Shown: piece after piece, positions 63,622 to 64,000 of the stretch
How the letters are laid out: each line of letters opens with the position of its first letter
Position numbering within the stretch: position 1 is the first letter of the stretch
Source of the DNA: Oegoconia quadripuncta
Lineage: Eukaryota > Arthropoda > Insecta > Lepidoptera > Autostichidae
DNA: 64,000 nucleotides
Assembly: GCA_949316235.1 (NCBI GenBank)
Contig: OX438741.1
Location: 12,835,124 to 12,899,123 of the forward strand
Direction of reading: 5' to 3'
Position numbers and translations under genes: made by a program
Notes under the pieces: model-generated
Databases searched by the model: none
Told to the model about the DNA's origin: nothing
Seen by the model: the letters and a program-made list of their open reading frames with translations, nothing else

Positions 63622-63862
63622 ATAATAATAATAATAAATAAATATTTCGGACACTTACACCAATCATCTAGTCCCAAACTGAACAAAGCTTGTACTATGG
63701 ATACTAGATAGCGGATAAACATACATAAATATTTATATAAACATCCATGACTCAGGAATAAATGTTCATATTCATCACACAAACATTTACCCGTCGCGGG
63801 ATTCGAACCCGCAACCGTTGGTTTCGCTGACAGGGTCACTATCCACTACACCAATCGGTCGT
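63622..63862 (-). mobile_element. SINE family A with ATA-rich tail, full length
   Basis: An ATA run (63618-63638) is the 3' tail. The body is AAATATTTCGGACACTTACA..AACATCCATGACTCAGG. The inverted B box is GGGATTCGAACCCGC and the head GACCGATTGGTGTAGTGGAT. Best-preserved copy. Confidence 0.88.
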
Positions 63863-64000
63863 CTTTATCGTTATAGTTATGTAAATATTATATATATATT
63901 TTATTATTATCTATTTTATTTTAGTTGTATATTTTTGATATTTTTTTTTATGATTGACTGGATTCGCGTTTAATTTAATAGTAATTATTACATTTAATAT
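63863..64000. other. AT-rich DNA to the window edge
   Basis: No features recognised. Confidence 0.3.

Overview
This is AT-rich eukaryotic (insect) nuclear DNA, most likely from a moth or butterfly. It has spliced exons with GTAAGT donors, dense tRNA-derived SINEs, CR1/jockey- and RTE-type LINE ends whose tails are (ATTG)n or (GAAAT)n, Helitrons, many TA-flanked MITEs, and a moderately GC-rich RTE tail of the kind common in Lepidoptera. There are no operons, no rRNA genes, no intact tRNA genes and no CRISPR arrays. Assignment to Lepidoptera rests on repeat style and on recognition from memory, not on a database search.

Host genes: one gene is well supported. Two minus-strand exons (4404-4175 and 1368-1198) encode consecutive parts of a facilitated sugar (trehalose-type) transporter of the major facilitator superfamily. 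Both sugar-transporter signature motifs are present, and the exons join in phase 0. The first exon(s) and the rest of the gene are not seen. Two promoter-like blocks (about 7661-7760, and 44590-44754 with a splice donor) may mark other transcription starts. Three further open frames (31189-31449, 51006-51245, 58594-59466) are unrecognised.

Mobile DNA layout: 0-11 kb holds the transporter exons in a background of SINEs (called families A, B, C and F here), LINE ends and MITEs. 11.15-14.77 kb is a complete Helitron on the minus strand, filled with 6-bp and 14-bp satellites. 14.8-31 kb holds LINE, RTE and SINE remnants and a perfect foldback element. 31.5-32.1 kb is a 126-bp tandem array made from a LINE 3' end. 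32.25-37.88 kb is a full-length but decayed DIRS-type retrotransposon (gag, RT/RNase H and tyrosine recombinase, with inverted terminal repeats and the internal complementary region). It sits in an older repeat whose empty site is visible at 21.66 kb. 38-46 kb holds MITEs, LINE ends and a promoter-like exon. 46.20-49.91 kb is a second Helitron with the same termini and satellites, plus the C-terminal part of a Helitron (Pif1-type) helicase; it splits an older LINE. 50-64 kb holds nested SINEs, MITEs and LINEs, a foldback element, a long GT repeat and a 69-bp in-frame minisatellite.

The strongest observations are the pair of Helitrons that obey the A|TC...CTAG|T rule and carry shared satellites, the base-precise DIRS architecture, several datable nestings (element in element with target duplications), and a MITE only twelve bases inside the transporter intron, next to its 5' splice site.
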